A DNA stretch of 64,000 nucleotides, taken from assembly GCF_014844095.1 (NCBI RefSeq), contig NZ_CP062163.1, forward strand, positions 5,365,501 to 5,429,500, read 5' to 3'. Under the pieces are notes generated by a model, which saw only the letters and a program-made list of their open reading frames with translations, searched no databases and had not been told where the DNA came from. A program made the translations under genes and the position numbers. Numbering within the stretch: position 1 is the first letter of the stretch; every line of letters starts with the position of its first letter. Positions 7,234 through 16,756 of this stretch are shown piece after piece. This stretch comes from Brevibacillus sp. JNUCC-41 (GTDB lineage Bacteria; Bacillota; Bacilli; Bacillales; DSM-1321).

Positions 7234-8352
7234 TCATTCAGGAAAGATCCTCACATCTTCTGCTAAATTCTTTGTTTGGAGCAGCACTTTGAAATGCTCA
7301 CTAAATCCCCCTGGAACGATTAGCCCCCGAATTGCACGATTACGCTTTGCCGTTTTCGAGAATGGATCAGTTCCTTGATGGTCCTTCAATTCTTCCAATA
7401 TCCCTGCTTTAAGCAAGAAATCATTTTGAAGAAATAGCCCCTGATTGGAAAGTTCCTTTCTTTTTCCAATCTCGAGTAATGTGTCAAAATGGATATGTGT
7501 CGTCAAATCCATTTCACCAGGATACATAAGCGCATCTTTAATCATTTGATGCTGATGATAGCCCCTCAAGCTCCCTTGAAAATGAGCTGGCTCCTTCCAT
7601 TCCCTTTCAGTATAGCCATAATCAATCGTAAGGAGAATACCCGATTCGATACAGGAAATGATTTTCTCATATTCAAGGACCATTTTTAGCGGAACTTCAT
7701 ATCGTTGTTTTTCATTTAAGGTGATAGTTCGTTCTGTAAGGTAAGATAGAATCTCAGGGTTGTCCAAAGGTTCCCTCTCTTCCACCAAATCGCCTTCCTT
7801 TTCAGTGACGAATAACTCTACCAGGGCTCCGTTATACTTTTCAATGACATGTACAGGCAGCGCGTCGAAAAGTTCATTTGAAAAGACGATTCCATTTACA
7901 TTCGTCCATTTTTCTAAACTGGGGGCAGAAACTGCCTGTTTGAACATCCCAATACGTTCTTGCTGAACCTTTCTATGAAAGGGACTGCCATCCACAAGGA
8001 TATAAGTCAGAGAGTCCCATATCTCCGGTTCCATTTCTTTTATGAAAACAAGGATGTCATAAGCCAGTTTACCGTCCCCTGCGCCGACCTCGATGATACT
8101 TGGTGAAACTCCGCACCTTTTTATCAAATAAACGAACCACCTGGCCAGTGATCTACCAAATGCATCCCCAACATTGCCAGACGTATAAAAATCCCCTCTT
8201 GAGCCAATTTTCTCTTTTGCGCGTGCATAGTAGCCTATATTTGGCGTATATAAAACAGCATCCATATAGTCATGATAGGAAATCCTTTTTTGGGGGCTTC
8301 CTGCAATCAATTCCTTCAAGTGATTTTTCAATACAATAGCCTCCGTCTCCAT
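7234..8352 (-). CDS. MidA/NDUFAF7-type SAM-dependent methyltransferase
   Basis: A 372-residue protein of the DUF185 (Methyltransf_28) family. Motifs: YYARAKEKIGSRGDFYTS near the N-terminus, the SAM-binding glycine loop IIEVGAGDGKLAYDIL (about 83-98), SNELFDALPVH (about 158-168) and LTIDYGY (about 243-249). The mitochondrial relative NDUFAF7 makes symmetric dimethylarginine on a complex I subunit; bacterial substrates are not established. The ATG at 8352 has GGTGGA upstream, but a TTG at 8331 behind GGAGG is also possible. It is a single gene between two terminators. In B. subtilis I do not recall a homologue at this place, so it is a lineage difference. Confidence 0.8.
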   Translation of the reverse strand: METEAIVLKNHLKELIAGSPQKRISYHDYMDAVLYTPNIGYYARAKEKIGSRGDFYTSGNVGDAFGRSLARWFVYLIKRCGVSPSIIEVGAGDGKLAYDILVFIKEMEPEIWDSLTYILVDGSPFHRKVQQERIGMFKQAVSAPSLEKWTNVNGIVFSNELFDALPVHVIEKYNGALVELFVTEKEGDLVEEREPLDNPEILSYLTERTITLNEKQRYEVPLKMVLEYEKIISCIESGILLTIDYGYTEREWKEPAHFQGSLRGYHQHQMIKDALMYPGEMDLTTHIHFDTLLEIGKRKELSNQGLFLQNDFLLKAGILEELKDHQGTDPFSKTAKRNRAIRGLIVPGGFSEHFKVLLQTKNLAEDVRIFPE

Positions 8353-8687
8353 GATCTTCCACCATATTGAAAATTAAACTTTCCTTTTTCTTAATAAAAC
8401 ACAAAAATAAGTTTTTTTATCGACCATACAGGAAAACAAATTTAAGGTTCACAAAATGTTCAATTTTTCATCTCACAGTTTTTAAGGGTGCCACCATTAA
8501 AAAAATGATTGCTTTCGGTAAATATTAATATACGCAACATGCTTCAGAGCAGGATCAGAAGAGTCATCCACACTAGGAAGACACCAGAAATTTTCTTTAA
8601 GCCTTTTAAAGGTGAATGTCAAAACGTTTTTTTATTCAGTATAGTTGCGGAAATGACCCGTTTCAATATTTTTACATCATAAAATGC
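8353..8687. other. Intergenic gap with no recognised feature
   Basis: About 335 AT-rich bases between the methyltransferase gene and the yqgX terminator. No open frame with a ribosome site, no tRNA-like fold and no clear promoter motif could be picked out by eye. The promoter for the methyltransferase gene must lie at its left end. Confidence 0.5.
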
Positions 8688-8718
8688 TAAAAATAAAACA
8701 GGTGCCATATGGCACCTG
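8688..8718 (-). terminator. Terminator of yqgX
   Basis: The perfect palindrome CAGGTGCCATATGGCACCTG (8699-8718) is followed on the minus strand by TTTTATTTTTA. It ends the yqgX transcript, whose stop codon is nine bases away. Confidence 0.85.
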
Positions 8719-8727
8719 CAAAAGTCA

Positions 8728-9354
8728 TTATCTCAAAAAGGGATTAGTATTCTTTTCATCCATAATGGTCGTGACAGGCCCATGCCCAGGAAAAACGATA
8801 GCATCATCAGAAAGTGTCAGCAGCTTCGTTTCAATGCTATTTAACAGCACTGCCTCGCTTCCCCCTATTAGATCGGTTCTGCCAACGCTTCCTTGGAACA
8901 AGACGTCCCCTGAAAAGAGGAAACGTTCTTCCTTCGCATAATACGAAACGCTCCCTGGTGAGTGTCCGGGAGTTTCGAATACTTCGAAAGTGAATCCTCC
9001 AATAGTAAGCTCCTGCTCATTTGCCAGGATGTGATCGGCAGGCTTCATTCGCATCGGATTTTCTGGGAACCAGTTTTGAGAACCATTCAACGCGGGATCA
9101 AGCAGCCACTTGGCCTCTTTTTCATGAATATATGCAGGTATCCCATAATGATCCCGAATAGCATCAAGAGCACCGATATGGTCAAAATGTGCATGTGTCA
9201 ATAAAATCGCCAAAGGCTTTAAATTTTTTGTTTGTATGTACTGTATGATTTTCTGTGGCTCTTCACCCGGATCGAAAATGATGCAATCCTGTCCATCGGA
9301 GACTACATAACAATTCGTTTGCAGCGGACCTAAAGGAATTTGTTTCCATTTCAT
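8728..9354 (-). CDS. yqgX: Metallo-beta-lactamase-fold hydrolase, glyoxalase II-like
   Basis: A 208-residue enzyme with the full dinuclear metal site: HAHFDH at residues 54-59, a histidine in TPGHSPGS near 133, an aspartate in FSGDVL near 153 and a histidine in FPGHGP near 193. This short form, without the C-terminal helical domain of classical glyoxalase II, is typical of Bacillus YqgX. A thioester hydrolase role, possibly with bacillithiol conjugates, is proposed for relatives; the substrate here is not known. ATG 9354 is preferred with GGAG nine bases upstream; ATG 9360 also lies in frame. Cytoplasmic, single gene. Confidence 0.88.
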   Translation of the reverse strand: MKWKQIPLGPLQTNCYVVSDGQDCIIFDPGEEPQKIIQYIQTKNLKPLAILLTHAHFDHIGALDAIRDHYGIPAYIHEKEAKWLLDPALNGSQNWFPENPMRMKPADHILANEQELTIGGFTFEVFETPGHSPGSVSYYAKEERFLFSGDVLFQGSVGRTDLIGGSEAVLLNSIETKLLTLSDDAIVFPGHGPVTTIMDEKNTNPFLR

Positions 9355-9591
9355 TTCCATCAACTCCAATATTATTTTCTATCTTCATCTTACACTAATT
9401 AAGCTGCTAATGTTAATCCAGTTTACTCAAGTCATAGAAGTGTCACCTATTAAACCTCGACAAATAATTGAAAAAATATTAAGATATTAACAAATGCAAT
9501 CTTTTCTACATATTTTTGGTAGTTGCTTTATTCTCTGGGTATATTATTAGGGATTAGGTATTTATTCATTACGTAAAAAGGGGGTTTTGAC

Positions 9592-9765
9592 ATGATATTA
9601 ATGGTTGTTTTCGGACTTGTGGCTATTTTAGCAGTGGCAGCTGTGTTTACCTCATTAAAAAAGAGAAACTTCTTAGGATTCATTTTTGCAGCCGGCAGTG
9701 CAGTCGTGTTTGGCTGGTTCACTGTCATGACTATCATCAACAGCGGTTTTCCTGTAGCCCATTGA
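9592..9765 (+). CDS. yqgW: DUF2759 small membrane protein YqgW
   Basis: A 57-residue protein starting MILMVVFGLVAILAVAAVFT at ATG 9592 behind AAGGGGG. Two membrane segments (about 2-20 and 28-50) flank the basic loop LKKRN. The sequence and place opposite yqgU fit YqgW/DUF2759 of Bacillus, whose function is not known. A strong terminator follows six bases after the stop. Confidence 0.85.
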   Translation: MILMVVFGLVAILAVAAVFTSLKKRNFLGFIFAAGSAVVFGWFTVMTIINSGFPVAH

Positions 9766-9802
9766 AGAAAAAAGCTCGCCATCCGGCGAGCTTTTGTTTT
9801 TT
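9766..9802. terminator. Bidirectional terminator between yqgW and yqgU
   Basis: GCTCGCC and GGCGAGC (9774-9791) around ATCC, with A-runs on the left and TTTTGTTTTTTT on the right. It can stop yqgW on the plus strand and yqgU on the minus strand. Confidence 0.9.
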
Positions 9803-9809
9803 TAGGTCA

Positions 9810-10982
9810 TCATGTTTGTTTGAATAATCTTTGTATTTGATGGGTTTTCATATCAATGATTTTCTCAAATTGATATCCATATAAGCAGAAGTTGCCATCA
9901 AGCGAACAGCTTAATGGTTCATTTTCCATGTCCTTCATCAATTCTTCTTGTGTGCCTTTTTCCCAATTTAATTTAGTTAAGGTAAACCTTCCCTCATATT
10001 GGTCCGCATCTTTTGATTCATTAGGAATGAACGTTATGAATTCCTTGTTTTTTTCAATGAAATCATAGGATGGGATCACCCAATCTGAAAAGCTTTTCAA
10101 TAGCGGCATGGAAAAAGAGTGGATCGGCTTGTTTGTAGAATCATAAAATGCATATGTACCCCGATCTTTTTTTTCTGTCTCCACTTGAATCGTCATCAGC
10201 GCTTTTTTTATCTTTTTAAAGTGAATGACATCGAGCATAACACTGTCCGCTCCATCCTCATTCAGCGCTTTTCTTTCTAGGGGAGCCGTCAAAGCAGGTT
10301 CTTCCTTGTCCCAATCCAGAAACATCAATTCATTTTCACTTGCCCATTGAGCAAAGGGCTGCGGAAAGTCCAGAGTTTCCATAGTTTGTTCATCTGGATT
10401 CAACACATAACTGCTGTATGTCCAATCTTCATAAAAACTCGAAACAAACAACTGGCCATCTTTAAATGAATTCCACTCATAAGCTAATTCATAGGCTGGG
10501 ATCGCCACGGAATACAATGGATTTCCCGTTTTATCGAGTATTGTGATTGATGCTTTATCCGAAGATGTGAAGGACGATAACAAAATATGCGTACCAGACG
10601 GACTGATCGATACTTCAGAAAACGCAAAAGCCGGCTGATAGAAAACGGAAGTATCATTCGTCTCCAAATTCCATGTCATCAACTGGGATAATTCATTACC
10701 ATCCCGCTTCACAGAATATAAAATGGTTTTAGAATCCAGCCATCCAAAAATGGCTTCGATTTTTTCCGTTTCTGCAGTCGGGACCTTTAAATTGCTTACT
10801 GAAATTTCCATGTTGGATTGGGAATGTTCTTTTTCCGTAACATTTACGGGTTTACTAAGGTCCTTGGAAGGCTCACAAGCCGAGATAAGAAGGATAGTGG
10901 AGATAAATAATGGGACGAAACACAACATCTTACAAATGGAAAGCCGCATACAAAGTGCTGCTTTGGATACTTTAATCTCCAC
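9810..10982 (-). CDS. yqgU: Lipoprotein YqgU
   Basis: A 390-residue exported lipoprotein. The N-terminal leader ends with a hydrophobic stretch and the lipobox LISAC, so the mature protein starts at a lipid-modified cysteine at about residue 36. After a short linker the body has repeated tryptophan/aspartate-containing beta strands (FGWLDSKTILY, VSISPSGTHILL, SCSLDGNFCLYG), which resemble blades of a beta-propeller. The GTG at 10982 sits behind GGGAGG; a later ATG (10949) has no site. It matches YqgU, of unknown function, and is probably bound to the outer face of the membrane. Confidence 0.82.
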   Translation of the reverse strand: MEIKVSKAALCMRLSICKMLCFVPLFISTILLISACEPSKDLSKPVNVTEKEHSQSNMEISVSNLKVPTAETEKIEAIFGWLDSKTILYSVKRDGNELSQLMTWNLETNDTSVFYQPAFAFSEVSISPSGTHILLSSFTSSDKASITILDKTGNPLYSVAIPAYELAYEWNSFKDGQLFVSSFYEDWTYSSYVLNPDEQTMETLDFPQPFAQWASENELMFLDWDKEEPALTAPLERKALNEDGADSVMLDVIHFKKIKKALMTIQVETEKKDRGTYAFYDSTNKPIHSFSMPLLKSFSDWVIPSYDFIEKNKEFITFIPNESKDADQYEGRFTLTKLNWEKGTQEELMKDMENEPLSCSLDGNFCLYGYQFEKIIDMKTHQIQRLFKQT

Positions 10983-11033
10983 ACACCTCCCACTTCAAAA
11001 CTAAAACGCCTGGCATATGTGAGCGAGACATTA

Positions 11034-11076
11034 GAAAGAGAGTAAGGACTGACCAATCGAATCCTTACTCTCTTTC
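11034..11076 (-). terminator. Terminator hairpin after yqgT
   Basis: A perfect 15-bp stem, GAAAGAGAGTAAGGA (11034-11048) with TCCTTACTCTCTTTC (11062-11076), around a 13-base loop. The U-run is weak (TTTCTAAT), so part of its effect may be on RNA stability. Confidence 0.7.
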
Positions 11077-11154
11077 ATTATAAAGTAAAAAAGAGAAAAT
11101 GTGGCGGATAATGATCTTATATTTTTTTGGAAGTATATTCCTTAGAAGAATGCA

Positions 11155-12321
11155 TCACATATATAGGCCTGCCATCAAAATCTTGACAGAATCCTCATAT
11201 ATACCAGGCAAATGGGATAGCGGAAGCGGATTGATGCCCTTTCCCAGTTCGATTGTGAATCCGCCCCGTTTAAATTCCTGAATGAACCAATCTTTATACC
11301 CGGCATGGCTGTCAACATATTGTACGGACCGATATCCGCTGCGCTCCTCAAACTCCCTCGCAACATTCGCTGCCTGTTCGGGTTCATGGCCCTCATATCC
11401 CCAATAGAATTCTTTTCCCTGGGTGTGAAGTGCAAGCACTCTTTCAAAATTCCGTCTTATAGCCAGCTCCTTCATGGCCAATGCTTCTGGTTCTGATAGC
11501 GCGGTCTCTCCTGGAAAATCCCTCGGGGCAGGAGCTTTTGGAATCTTTCTGCGCTTTTCAATCTCCCAATTGGCAGGATATTGATTATTCAGGTCTACAC
11601 CGCGGATATTGGCTTTCCAAGCATAAAAAGCAGGATTTCCATTATTTATTTTTAAAACATCAACCTTCCCCTCTGCCGCCTCCTTCCCCTTTAGGACAAG
11701 CTCGACTCCATCCGGATTCACCATTGGAACCATCGAAATGGTCATATCCCGATAGAAGGGCATACAATCCATTTCACATAGTGTACGATCATTCGTTACC
11801 GCCAGCAGAAAATCATTCAGCCATTTCATCAAAACTGCCGTAGTGATCCATTCATTAGCATGGAATGAACCGTTATAATGTATGACCTTTTCACCTTGAC
11901 CGATTCTTACCTCAAGTAGTTCTTTTCCCAACACACTCCTCCCGATTGATTCAACCTTAATAAAGGGGTAATGACAAGATAGAATATCGAGATCGTCAAG
12001 AAGTGATTGATATCCATAAGGCTTGTCGGTGACAATCATGGGATTCATCACCCGGACGGGTACGGAAAAAGGTTTTTGTCCATCTTGATTCAACAATATT
12101 ATCCCATCGATGGGCATGTGATATTGTAAAGCGATTTCGGCAAAATCAATATCTAACCGGGACTCTTCCTGAACAATGTACCCAGGTATCTGTACTTCCC
12201 TGCCATTTGGCAAAACCCCGCCAGTAATGGCGGGATTGGCATCCTCAATCAAAACCCGAGGAACTTGGAACAATTGACTGTAATATGTCAAATCATCCCC
12301 GCTTCTGCTCACAACTTTCAT
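11155..12321 (-). CDS. yqgT: Gamma-D-glutamyl-L-diamino acid endopeptidase I (M14 peptidase)
   Basis: A 388-residue enzyme with two parts. The N-terminal about 100 residues hold two LysM-like repeats (YYSQLFQVPRVLIEDANP and ALQYHMPIDGIILLN), which bind peptidoglycan. The rest is a carboxypeptidase A-type zinc domain with SFHANEW (zinc His and Glu), LALHTQG (zinc His) and FTIELGKG (general base Glu). The family cleaves the gamma-D-Glu-meso-Dap bond of cell-wall peptides. No signal peptide is visible, as in related spore-associated enzymes. ATG 12321 has GGAGG upstream. Single gene between two terminators. Confidence 0.9.
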   Translation of the reverse strand: MKVVSRSGDDLTYYSQLFQVPRVLIEDANPAITGGVLPNGREVQIPGYIVQEESRLDIDFAEIALQYHMPIDGIILLNQDGQKPFSVPVRVMNPMIVTDKPYGYQSLLDDLDILSCHYPFIKVESIGRSVLGKELLEVRIGQGEKVIHYNGSFHANEWITTAVLMKWLNDFLLAVTNDRTLCEMDCMPFYRDMTISMVPMVNPDGVELVLKGKEAAEGKVDVLKINNGNPAFYAWKANIRGVDLNNQYPANWEIEKRRKIPKAPAPRDFPGETALSEPEALAMKELAIRRNFERVLALHTQGKEFYWGYEGHEPEQAANVAREFEERSGYRSVQYVDSHAGYKDWFIQEFKRGGFTIELGKGINPLPLSHLPGIYEDSVKILMAGLYM

Positions 12322-12430
12322 TCATCCTCCGCCCCTTTCATTGTTTTATCTTTATGAAGCGAAAAACAGAAAGATGTTCAGGAAGACTCATATGTTTCAT
12401 AATTGTAGTGCTTCTGACTCTACCGAAAAA

Positions 12431-12457
12431 ATAAAAAAACCTGGATTGTGCCAGGTT
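12431..12457 (-). terminator. Terminator of yqgS
   Basis: AACCTGG pairs with CCAGGTT (12438-12457) and a run of seven T follows on the minus strand. It starts eight bases after the yqgS stop codon. Confidence 0.88.
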
Positions 12458-12464
12458 TCCTTTT

Positions 12465-14318
12465 TCAACGTTGCTCATAAAACCGGAGCAAATCCCCATA
12501 AATGATTTTGTCGGAGTACTCAAGTTCCTGCTTTGCCTTATCCAAATACTTTTCACATGAATCCTTTGCTATCGCCGCTCCGGTCTTTTTATCATAACAG
12601 GTATCCATCGTATAGAGATGATCCTTTGTGATGAAACTGCTATCGCGAAGAACGGTGAATTCCAATTTTTCATCAGAAAAAAGATCTTTGCCGAATTCAA
12701 TATAATCATCATTTTCAATCCCCAATAAATGAAGGAGAGTAGGCCTTACATCAATTTGGCCGGAAACGGTGGAAATCATTTTCCCCTCCTGCCCAGGGAT
12801 ATGTATGATGAGCGGAACACGCTGAAGTTGGATGGATTCGAAAGGCGTGATTTCCTTCCCAAGGAACTGGCTCATGGCAGAGTTGTGATTTTCCGAAATT
12901 CCATAATGGTCACCATATAGTACAATAATGGAATCCTCATATAATCCATCACGTTTCAAATCACCGATAAATTGTTCCAAGGCTTCGTCTGTATAACGTA
13001 CAGTCGGAAAATACTGATTCAAAGTTTTGGAATTCGAATCATATGGTTCCAATGTCCGTTCTTCTTCATTCAAAGTGAATGGAAAATGATTGGTTAACGT
13101 TATGAACTTGGCATAAAAAGGCTCAGGCATCCGCTTCAAGTGAGAGATTGATTGCTTGAAGAACGATTTATCATTCAAACCCCAATTGATGGAATTCCCT
13201 TCAGAGACTTTGTATTCATCACTATCATAAAACCGTTGGTACCCTAGAGAAGCGTACATTATGTCACGATTCCAAAAGCTTTTCTTATTGGCATGGAAGG
13301 AAGCCGTATTGTAACCTTTTTCCGTTAAGATTTCGGGGGTGGCTTTGTATTCATTTTGGGCATGAGTGAAAAATACGGCACCCCTACCTAAAGGATAGAG
13401 GGAATTCTCAATAATGAATTCTGAATCGGATGTTTTCCCCTGGCCAGTTTGGTGATAAAAGTTATTGAAATAATAGCTCTCTTTAATGAATTGGTTCAGA
13501 AAAGGAGTGATTTCTTCACCATTGACAGTTTTATTGATTACAAAGCTTTGAGTGGATTCCAATGATACTACGATCACATTTTTGCCTTTTGCCAAACCAT
13601 AAAGGACATCATTAACCCCTTTTTGATTTGCACGGACATAATTTTCAATTTCCGACAATTCACTACCATCCGCAAGGGCCCGCTGGGCAGATGATTTCGT
13701 CTGTAATATTGCATCATACAGGTGATAATGATACGTACCGATATTCTTAACGAGGATTTCGCGGTCAAACGTTCTTGTCAGGAGTTCGGGACGCGCCGCT
13801 TCCGCTAAAGCCAAGTTAAAGAATGTCACTCCCAAAGCCATTAACAAAAAGAATTTACGGTCCTGGGGATTGTATCGATATTCATGGAATGTTTTTGGTC
13901 TGTATTTCAGCAGAAGCATCAAGACCAGAATATCGGCAAAAAACAAAAGGTCACTTGGATTGATCAATTCATGTACACTGCTTCCAAGATCGTTCATATT
14001 GCTCGTTTGAAAAAGAACGGGAATGGTTAAAAAGTCATTGAAAAAGCGAAAAAAAACAAGGTTGGCAAAAAGGACGAAGGTGATGAAAAAACTCATGATC
14101 AATAAATATGCTGTCCTTCTATTTTCTTTTAAAAAAATATTCACGCCAAGAGTAAGCAAGAGGAAACTGACAGGATTGATGAATAGTATGAACTCCTGGA
14201 TCCAATTATCAATATCTATCTCAAAACTTGTTTTATAAGCAATATATGTTTTAAGCCAAAGTGAAATCAATACGACCCAAAACAATGAATATCCCTGTTT
14301 TTTGAAGACCCCTTTCAA
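12465..14318 (-). CDS. yqgS: Lipoteichoic acid synthase (LtaS family)
   Basis: A polyglycerol-phosphate polymerase of the LtaS family with five N-terminal membrane helices (about residues 8-25, 40-58, 70-95, 130-148, 160-180) and an extracellular sulfatase-like domain. Catalytic residues seen: VVSLEST (metal Glu), [10 protein letters not shown] (nucleophile Thr) and YGDHYG (metal Asp and His). It transfers glycerol-phosphate from phosphatidylglycerol to the growing lipoteichoic acid chain. I favour the TTG at 14318 because GAGGAGGG lies seven bases upstream; the in-frame TTG at 14372 has no site. Processing by signal peptidase between helix five and the domain is usual in the family. Confidence 0.9.
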   Translation of the reverse strand: MKGVFKKQGYSLFWVVLISLWLKTYIAYKTSFEIDIDNWIQEFILFINPVSFLLLTLGVNIFLKENRRTAYLLIMSFFITFVLFANLVFFRFFNDFLTIPVLFQTSNMNDLGSSVHELINPSDLLFFADILVLMLLLKYRPKTFHEYRYNPQDRKFFLLMALGVTFFNLALAEAARPELLTRTFDREILVKNIGTYHYHLYDAILQTKSSAQRALADGSELSEIENYVRANQKGVNDVLYGLAKGKNVIVVSLESTQSFVINKTVNGEEITPFLNQFIKESYYFNNFYHQTGQGKTSDSEFIIENSLYPLGRGAVFFTHAQNEYKATPEILTEKGYNTASFHANKKSFWNRDIMYASLGYQRFYDSDEYKVSEGNSINWGLNDKSFFKQSISHLKRMPEPFYAKFITLTNHFPFTLNEEERTLEPYDSNSKTLNQYFPTVRYTDEALEQFIGDLKRDGLYEDSIIVLYGDHYGISENHNSAMSQFLGKEITPFESIQLQRVPLIIHIPGQEGKMISTVSGQIDVRPTLLHLLGIENDDYIEFGKDLFSDEKLEFTVLRDSSFITKDHLYTMDTCYDKKTGAAIAKDSCEKYLDKAKQELEYSDKIIYGDLLRFYEQR

Positions 14319-14485
14319 TCCCGGTCCCTCCTCATCGAAAAAGCGCTGGAGCCATGATGCAGAGCGCCTCAATCATGGGGCATGGTTCTCGCAGGAACGA
14401 TTGCCCCCGCCCTCAAAAGGGAAGCATTTTTTGAAGATTCCATCTTTTTTTCTTATAGCCCTGTTTTCCACAGGGCAGCAAGGAA

Positions 14486-15457
14486 TCACGTATGCAGTTG
14501 GCTTTTAATGAGCCAGGCTGCACCTATTACCCCTGCATCATTGCCCAGTGTGGCCAGGCTGATTTTCGTTGATTTACTAACTCGTTTGAATGCATACTTT
14601 CCGAAGGCAGAACGGACAGGATCAAGCAAAATGTCTCCCGCTTGCGAAACGCCCCCACCAATGACGATTTTATCTGGATTCATGACATTCCCAACATGTG
14701 AAAGTGCCAGCCCCAAGTAATTGGCCACCTTATTTACCACAGCTTTGGACAAAGGATCACCTGCTGCAGCGCATTGGAATAACAGTTTGGAAGTAACCGC
14801 ATTTCCCTCTTCGACTTTCTGCTGAAGCATTGACTGTTCATCGGAGTTATTCAAGGCCTCTAAAGCCATACGGACGATTCCCGTTGCCGAAGCAACCGTT
14901 TCCAAACAACCAGTCTTACCGCAATTGCATGGTGCGCCTCCGTCCGTTACGACCGTTATATGCCCTATTTCTCCAGCAGCCCCACTGGTACCATGGACAA
15001 TTTGCCCATTATGGATGATTCCGCCGCCTACACCCGTTCCTAAAGTTACACAAACGAGGTCTTTGGCGCCATTACCGGCACCTTTCCACATTTCGCCCAA
15101 AGCTGCCATATTCGCATCATTATCGATCACAGCCGGAAGAGATGTCTCCACCTCCAATAAATCTTTTAGAGGATAGTCCTTCCAGCCTAGATTGACGGCT
15201 TCATATATGGAACCGTTAACAAATTTAACGGGTCCGGGAGCCCCCATCCCTATCCCCACTATCTTACTCTTCGGTTCATTAAGTTCCACGAGCTTCGCAT
15301 CAATTGCTTTGGCTATGTTAATCGTGATGAATTTTCCCTTTTCGGAGATGTCCGTGCCGATTTCCCATTTATGAATAATCTCTCCGTATAAATTGATCAG
15401 AGCCAGTTTGGTAGTTGTACCGCCTAAATCCACACCCATCAGCCACTTTTCCATCAT
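14486..15457 (-). CDS. glcK: Glucokinase, ROK family
   Basis: A 323-residue kinase. The N-terminal phosphate-binding loop MGVDLGGTTTKLAL, the sugar-binding IDNDANMAALGE, a second glycine-rich loop (TLGTGVGGGII) and the zinc site CNCGKTGCLE are all present in order, as in Bacillus GlcK. It phosphorylates intracellular glucose to glucose 6-phosphate with ATP. The start is ATG 15457 or 15454, both behind AAAGG. It follows yqgQ by 15 bases on the same strand, so the pair is probably co-transcribed, as in B. subtilis. Confidence 0.93.
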   Translation of the reverse strand: MMEKWLMGVDLGGTTTKLALINLYGEIIHKWEIGTDISEKGKFITINIAKAIDAKLVELNEPKSKIVGIGMGAPGPVKFVNGSIYEAVNLGWKDYPLKDLLEVETSLPAVIDNDANMAALGEMWKGAGNGAKDLVCVTLGTGVGGGIIHNGQIVHGTSGAAGEIGHITVVTDGGAPCNCGKTGCLETVASATGIVRMALEALNNSDEQSMLQQKVEEGNAVTSKLLFQCAAAGDPLSKAVVNKVANYLGLALSHVGNVMNPDKIVIGGGVSQAGDILLDPVRSAFGKYAFKRVSKSTKISLATLGNDAGVIGAAWLIKSQLHT

Positions 15458-15472
15458 TCTCACCTTTTTTTA

Positions 15473-15682
15473 TCAATTTTTTTTCTGTTTTTCCCTTTCA
15501 AGAGACAATTGCTGCCTAATCAAAAGAATCGCCATTTGATAATCTTTTGTATCCATCATCTGCATACGGTGGATTTCCCTTATTTCGGCTTCCATCAGTT
15601 CAAGCTCGGCTAAGCGATCACCAATATAAATAAATGTACCAAATCTTTTCAAGTATTGTTGAAGATCATAATATGTTTTCAT
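15473..15682 (-). CDS. yqgQ: DUF910 family protein YqgQ
   Basis: A 69-residue soluble protein, MKTYYDLQQYLKRFGTFIY at the start and charged helices afterwards, matching YqgQ. Structures of the family show a small helical bundle; the function is unknown. It lies directly upstream of glcK with a 15-base gap, which suggests a shared mRNA and perhaps a shared process. Confidence 0.88.
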   Translation of the reverse strand: MKTYYDLQQYLKRFGTFIYIGDRLAELELMEAEIREIHRMQMMDTKDYQMAILLIRQQLSLEREKQKKN

Positions 15683-15895
15683 AGTAAACCTCTTTACTCT
15701 TTTCTATAGGAAAGTATATCGAATCAGCCTCTTTGTAACAAGCGCCCATTTCCCCTTTGATAATTTCCCCCTTCCCCCTCATACATGTCCAATTGTATTC
15801 ATATGATGAAATATCAAGAATTTGGACTCTTTCGATTTGATTTAACAGCTTAATGTTTTTAATGCATTCATCACGCGTGAAAACGGAGGGGAAAA

Positions 15896-16756
15896 ATGAA
15901 AGTACAATTGAAGTATACCGTCTTTTTGGTTTTAACCACCATTTTTGTCATCCTTTATTTATCGAATCATAAACAGACAGAGGAAACCATCATTTTTTTT
16001 CCCATCGATTCCTCGCTCCATTTTGAACATGCCTCCACCCATCTGACACCGAAGGGTACCGGGGATTCCACCTATACCATCACTTGGAGGGTGGAGTCTA
16101 CTTTGGACCAGCCTGCTTACTTACGCCAGGACGTATCGCTTTTATACAAAAATGGAAAATTGGCAGGAGCTTTAAAAAATTGGCGCCAAAATAAACAAGA
16201 ACTCTCTCAAAAAGCAAAATCTAGAGAATCCGAGAGCGGGCGTTATGAAGCGGTAACGTTTCATTATGCCGAAGTTCATCCGAGTGACACAATTTTCACC
16301 AGTGCCCAGCAGCTCAGTAAAGATAAACTCTATACAGTAACGACACCGGCTTTTCAATTTTTCCATCGTCCCCTATCAGAAGAACAGGTTCAGTGGAAAA
16401 AAACGCTGGACGGCTTGACAGATCAAACGGTTCGAAATGGTTTGGAGAAAGCTGGTCAAGCTTTTCAGGTTAATCTGGAACAATACAATATCATCTCTTT
16501 AACAGATCTGCCCTCAAAGAAAAATCAATGGCTTGCAGCCTTTCCCCAATTCAAACGGGAGGAAATCGTGGGAAAACTATGGGAAGGTCTTTACAAAAAT
16601 TATGTGTTGGGAATAAAAAAGGAGGATGGATCCACTGTGACTCCACAAGGTAGCACCACCCCCCTATTGCTTATGGCGAAGAATCAAAGTGAAATACTTG
16701 TCTTGTTTACCTTGAAAGACGGTACCCCAATCATGTTGCGTCAAAAGTTGTTATAG
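15896..16756 (+). CDS. Uncharacterised membrane-anchored protein
   Basis: I do not recognise this gene. It encodes 286 residues with one N-terminal hydrophobic segment (YTVFLVLTTIFVILYL, about residues 7-22), then a long polar part, so it is probably a membrane-anchored extracytoplasmic protein. The polar part has beta-strand character with several tyrosine/threonine pairs (STYTITWRVES) and no cysteines or known catalytic motif. ATG 15896 follows GGAGGGGAAAA. Its stop overlaps the stop of gluP by six bases from the other strand, with no terminator between, so the two mRNAs have complementary 3' ends. Link to gluP is positional only. Confidence 0.7.
   Translation: MKVQLKYTVFLVLTTIFVILYLSNHKQTEETIIFFPIDSSLHFEHASTHLTPKGTGDSTYTITWRVESTLDQPAYLRQDVSLLYKNGKLAGALKNWRQNKQELSQKAKSRESESGRYEAVTFHYAEVHPSDTIFTSAQQLSKDKLYTVTTPAFQFFHRPLSEEQVQWKKTLDGLTDQTVRNGLEKAGQAFQVNLEQYNIISLTDLPSKKNQWLAAFPQFKREEIVGKLWEGLYKNYVLGIKKEDGSTVTPQGSTTPLLLMAKNQSEILVLFTLKDGTPIMLRQKLL

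Noticed and set aside
9455-9465. Spo0A-like CTCGACA upstream of yqgW
   Set aside because: One mismatch in the seven-base core and no other promoter element at a suitable distance.
14455-14485. Hairpin CCCTGT/ACAGGG downstream of glcK
   Set aside because: Only six pairs and no U-run on the strand of glcK, so it was not called a terminator; glcK may read through into yqgS.
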